Below are positions 62,133 through 64,000 of a DNA stretch of 64,000 nt, piece after piece. The notes beneath the pieces were generated by a model, which had not been told where the DNA came from, did not search any database, and saw only the letters and a list, made by a program, of their open reading frames with translations. How positions within the stretch are numbered: the first letter of the stretch is position 1; every line of letters begins with the position of its first letter. The stretch lies in NCBI RefSeq assembly GCF_025264625.1, contig NZ_CP093313.1, forward strand, positions 5,394,001 to 5,458,000, written 5' to 3'. A program made the translations under genes and the position numbers. Origin of the DNA: Occallatibacter riparius (lineage in GTDB: Bacteria > Acidobacteriota > Terriglobia > Terriglobales > Acidobacteriaceae).

Positions 62133-63578
62133 TTGAAGAAGAGCAGTCTTTGGTTGAGCGCCGCCACGGCACTCGTCGTCTCCGTCGTGCTGGCGGGATG
62201 TGGGGAAACTACTTACTTTGCGGGCCGGCAACTGCCGCCCAGCCAGTTGACCAACCGCGTCATGGTGGCCATCCAGAACCCCGGCTCCGTCACCCGCGGC
62301 GCGTTGGAAATCCTCGACGGCTTCTACGACGTCCGCTTCAAATACAACAACAACACCTCCACCTTCTCCGTCTCCGGCTACTCCGGCGCCCTCCCTGTCA
62401 CCATTCAGAACATGCCCGAAGAGCAACTCGGCGCAGTCTACGGATCGGGTGACGGCAGCCTCGGCCTCGTCGACTATCAGAAGGAGACCGCCACCGGAAA
62501 CCAGAGCGGCCTCAACGGCATTTCGTCTTCCGTCTTCATCACCCGCAATAAGGCATTCGTCTTCGCTGCCAACCAGCAGGCTACCGTCCTCACCGTCGTC
62601 GACAAGTCCTCGAACGGCACCTACGCGCTGAGCCTCCCCGGCGTCTACCGCGTGAGCGTGAACCCCGGCGGCACCGTGGCCATGGCGTTTGTGCAGAACT
62701 CCAACTACGCGTACTATCCCATCAAGCTCAACGCGTCACAGACCCTGGCCTACTCGGGCGGCCCTTCCACCTGGCCTAAGGCCGCAGTCGATTGTGAGCC
62801 GCAGAACGCCCCCGGCTGGTGCCTCTTCCAGGCCCAGAGCCCCGACAGCGTCGACGGTACTGGCACCGCCTACGGCAAGCCCCTCGTCTTCGACCGCCCC
62901 GTCAAGGCCCTCTTCTCGAATGATGGCGGCACCGCCTACGTCCTGAGCTGCGGCCGCGAGTGCGGCGGAGCCAGCGCCGGCTACACGCCGATCCCCACCG
63001 GAGCGATGATCTTCGCCCCCAACCAGCAGTCTGGCAAGCTGCCCACCACCGCCACGCTCAAGACCTACTCCATCCCCGGCGGCGCAAGCAATGCGCTCAT
63101 CGACAGCTCCACAATGTACGTCGTCGGTCAGCAGCTTCAGCCTGATGGCCTCTTCGCCGGCCGGCTCACCGTCGTCGATCTGACCAACAACACTGCCGGC
63201 TCGCCCATCTCCATCAGCGACGGCGCTCCCGGCGCTCTCAGCCGCATGATCGAGTCTGACGACAACACTCTTTGGATCGGCATGATCAACTGCTCCAATG
63301 GCGAGCGCTTCAAGACCGGCCAGGACTACGGCTGCCTCACCATGTTCGACACCGCGTCCAAGACCGTGAAGCTCATCGAGCCATTCCACGGCGACGCCAC
63401 CGGCATCGCCTCCGTCACCGGCCTGCACAAGATCTACACGGCTGAAGGCGGACAGGTGTACATCTACTCCACCACCGACGGCATCGCCAAGAACAACCAG
63501 TACGTCACCGTCACCGGGACCGCCTACGACGTCGCCTACATGGACGGCCTGAGCGACGCCAACAACACCGTCTACTAA
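62133..63578 (+). CDS. Lipoprotein with beta-propeller-like repeats
   Basis: A 481-residue protein with a lipobox (VVSVVLAGCGE), so it is probably a membrane-anchored lipoprotein. The mature region has repeated strand patterns such as FVFAANQQATVLTVVDKSSN, GRLTVVDLTNNTAG and LTMFDTASKTVKLIEP, in the style of YVTN-type beta-propellers. Four or more Cys (CEPQNAPGWC, SCGRECGG) suggest disulfides. TTG at 62133 is the start, with GAGG upstream. Function is unknown. Confidence 0.72.
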   Translation: MKKSSLWLSAATALVVSVVLAGCGETTYFAGRQLPPSQLTNRVMVAIQNPGSVTRGALEILDGFYDVRFKYNNNTSTFSVSGYSGALPVTIQNMPEEQLGAVYGSGDGSLGLVDYQKETATGNQSGLNGISSSVFITRNKAFVFAANQQATVLTVVDKSSNGTYALSLPGVYRVSVNPGGTVAMAFVQNSNYAYYPIKLNASQTLAYSGGPSTWPKAAVDCEPQNAPGWCLFQAQSPDSVDGTGTAYGKPLVFDRPVKALFSNDGGTAYVLSCGRECGGASAGYTPIPTGAMIFAPNQQSGKLPTTATLKTYSIPGGASNALIDSSTMYVVGQQLQPDGLFAGRLTVVDLTNNTAGSPISISDGAPGALSRMIESDDNTLWIGMINCSNGERFKTGQDYGCLTMFDTASKTVKLIEPFHGDATGIASVTGLHKIYTAEGGQVYIYSTTDGIAKNNQYVTVTGTAYDVAYMDGLSDANNTVY

Positions 63579-63589
63579 GCTCGAGTTCA

Positions 63590-63658
63590 CAGTTCGTAGT
63601 TCACAGTTTTCGCGGGGTTCTTGATCAGCGGGAACTGTGAATTATGAACTACGAACTG
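63590..63658. repeat. Stem-loop element with slipped-repeat arms (second type)
   Basis: CAGTTCGTAGTTCA (63590-63603) and its exact inverted copy (63645-63658) face each other. The neighbouring CACAGTT/AACTGTG words extend the pairing. It lies just after the lipoprotein stop and upstream of the PIG-L gene. Confidence 0.5.
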
Positions 63659-63669
63659 ATTCCCGAATC

Positions 63670-64000
63670 ATGCAATCCCCCTTCACCGCCGACATCCTCG
63701 CCATCGCCGCCCACCGTGACGACGTCGAACAGACCTGTGGCGGAACCCTTCTCCGCTCCGCCGCCCGCGGCCTCCGCACCGCCATCCTCGACCTCACCCA
63801 GGGCGAAGCCGGCACCCGCGGCACCGCCGATGACCGTGCCCGCGAAGCCAACGAAGCCGCCCGCATCCTCGGCGTCGGCTGGCGTCAAGCCCTGGACCTG
63901 GCCGACGGCGCCATCGCCAACACTCTCGAGAACCGTATCAAGATCGTCCGCGTCCTCCGCGAACTCCGCCCCCGCGTCGTCATTCTTCCGTACTGGCAGG
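63670..64000 (+). CDS. PIG-L family deacetylase, N-terminal part (3'-truncated)
   Basis: The first 110 residues of a PIG-L/LmbE zinc deacetylase, close to the BshB1 type that deacetylates GlcNAc-malate in bacillithiol synthesis. DILAIAAHRDDVEQTCGGTLLR corresponds to the zinc-binding AHPDDVE motif with the Pro replaced by Arg. LDLTQGEAGTRGTADDRA and ALDLADGAI match the BshB1 pattern. The gene runs past the window end. Other PIG-L substrates are possible. Confidence 0.75.
   Translation, partial: MQSPFTADILAIAAHRDDVEQTCGGTLLRSAARGLRTAILDLTQGEAGTRGTADDRAREANEAARILGVGWRQALDLADGAIANTLENRIKIVRVLRELRPRVVILPYWQ

Noticed and set aside
1..64000. CRISPR array or phage integration signals
   Set aside because: No regularly spaced direct repeats with unique spacers, no integrase and no transposase were seen in the window.

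Overview
The window looks like a chromosome segment of a flagellated Acidobacteriota bacterium, probably class Terriglobia (subdivision 1). The evidence is lineage-typical gene types: an 854-residue duplicated-permease protein of the ADOP kind, two large Oar-like TonB-dependent receptors with an N-terminal carboxypeptidase-regulatory domain, a fused homocysteine methyltransferase/MTHFR, and a GC-rich composition. The placement is by family recognition only; no search was run.

Layout. 0-2.2 kb: end of an LptF/LptG permease and an ABC half-exporter. 2.2-10.2 kb: motility block with fliS and fliD, a FliB-type flagellin lysine methylase, flagellin with a sigma-28-like promoter, an FlbD-like protein, motA and motB. 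10.2-30.2 kb: housekeeping and metabolic genes (YjbQ, TPR protein, EndoIII-like protein, dCMP deaminase, GH3 glucosidase, pilin and lolA, two MacB-type permeases, 3-hydroxyacyl-CoA dehydrogenase, leuS, nfo, an oxidoreductase and a SAM methyltransferase).

30.2-33.0 kb is the most remarkable region. A Ro60/Rsr-like TROVE-vWA protein is preceded by about 1.3 kb holding at least three, probably four or five, structured RNAs of Y-RNA type. A 113-residue cysteine-containing protein sits between two of them. One RNA (30896-31024) folds by eye into a circularly permuted tRNA: T arm, then a 7-bp acceptor stem capped by GCAA, then D arm, all carried on a long closing stem. Four of the RNAs share a conserved end motif (TGGCG[A/C]A after the 5' strand, TTCC before the 3' strand), while the paired terminal stem changes in a compensating way. 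A perfect 19-bp palindrome lies just upstream of the first candidate RNA.

33.0-39.0 kb: aquaporin, an OpgC-like membrane protein and a TonB-dependent receptor. 39.1-49.1 kb: a phoB/phoR pair and pstS, separated by about 6.7 kb of partly decayed DNA. That stretch holds an extremely G-rich segment, a frameshifted secreted protein, three copies of an intergenic repeat, a short phoR-like fragment, an alpha/beta hydrolase and a GtaA-like glutaminase. The pstS leader has spaced TAACA repeats and a perfect 13-bp hairpin. 49.1-64 kb: methyltransferase, ADOP permease, cyaY, a serine hydrolase, a dienelactone-hydrolase-like protein, xseB, a second TonB receptor, the metF fusion, a lipoprotein and the start of a PIG-L deacetylase.

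Three intergenic hairpin elements (near 14.6, 38.95 and 63.6 kb) have unrelated sequences but the same design: long inverted arms, each built from short slipped direct repeats.
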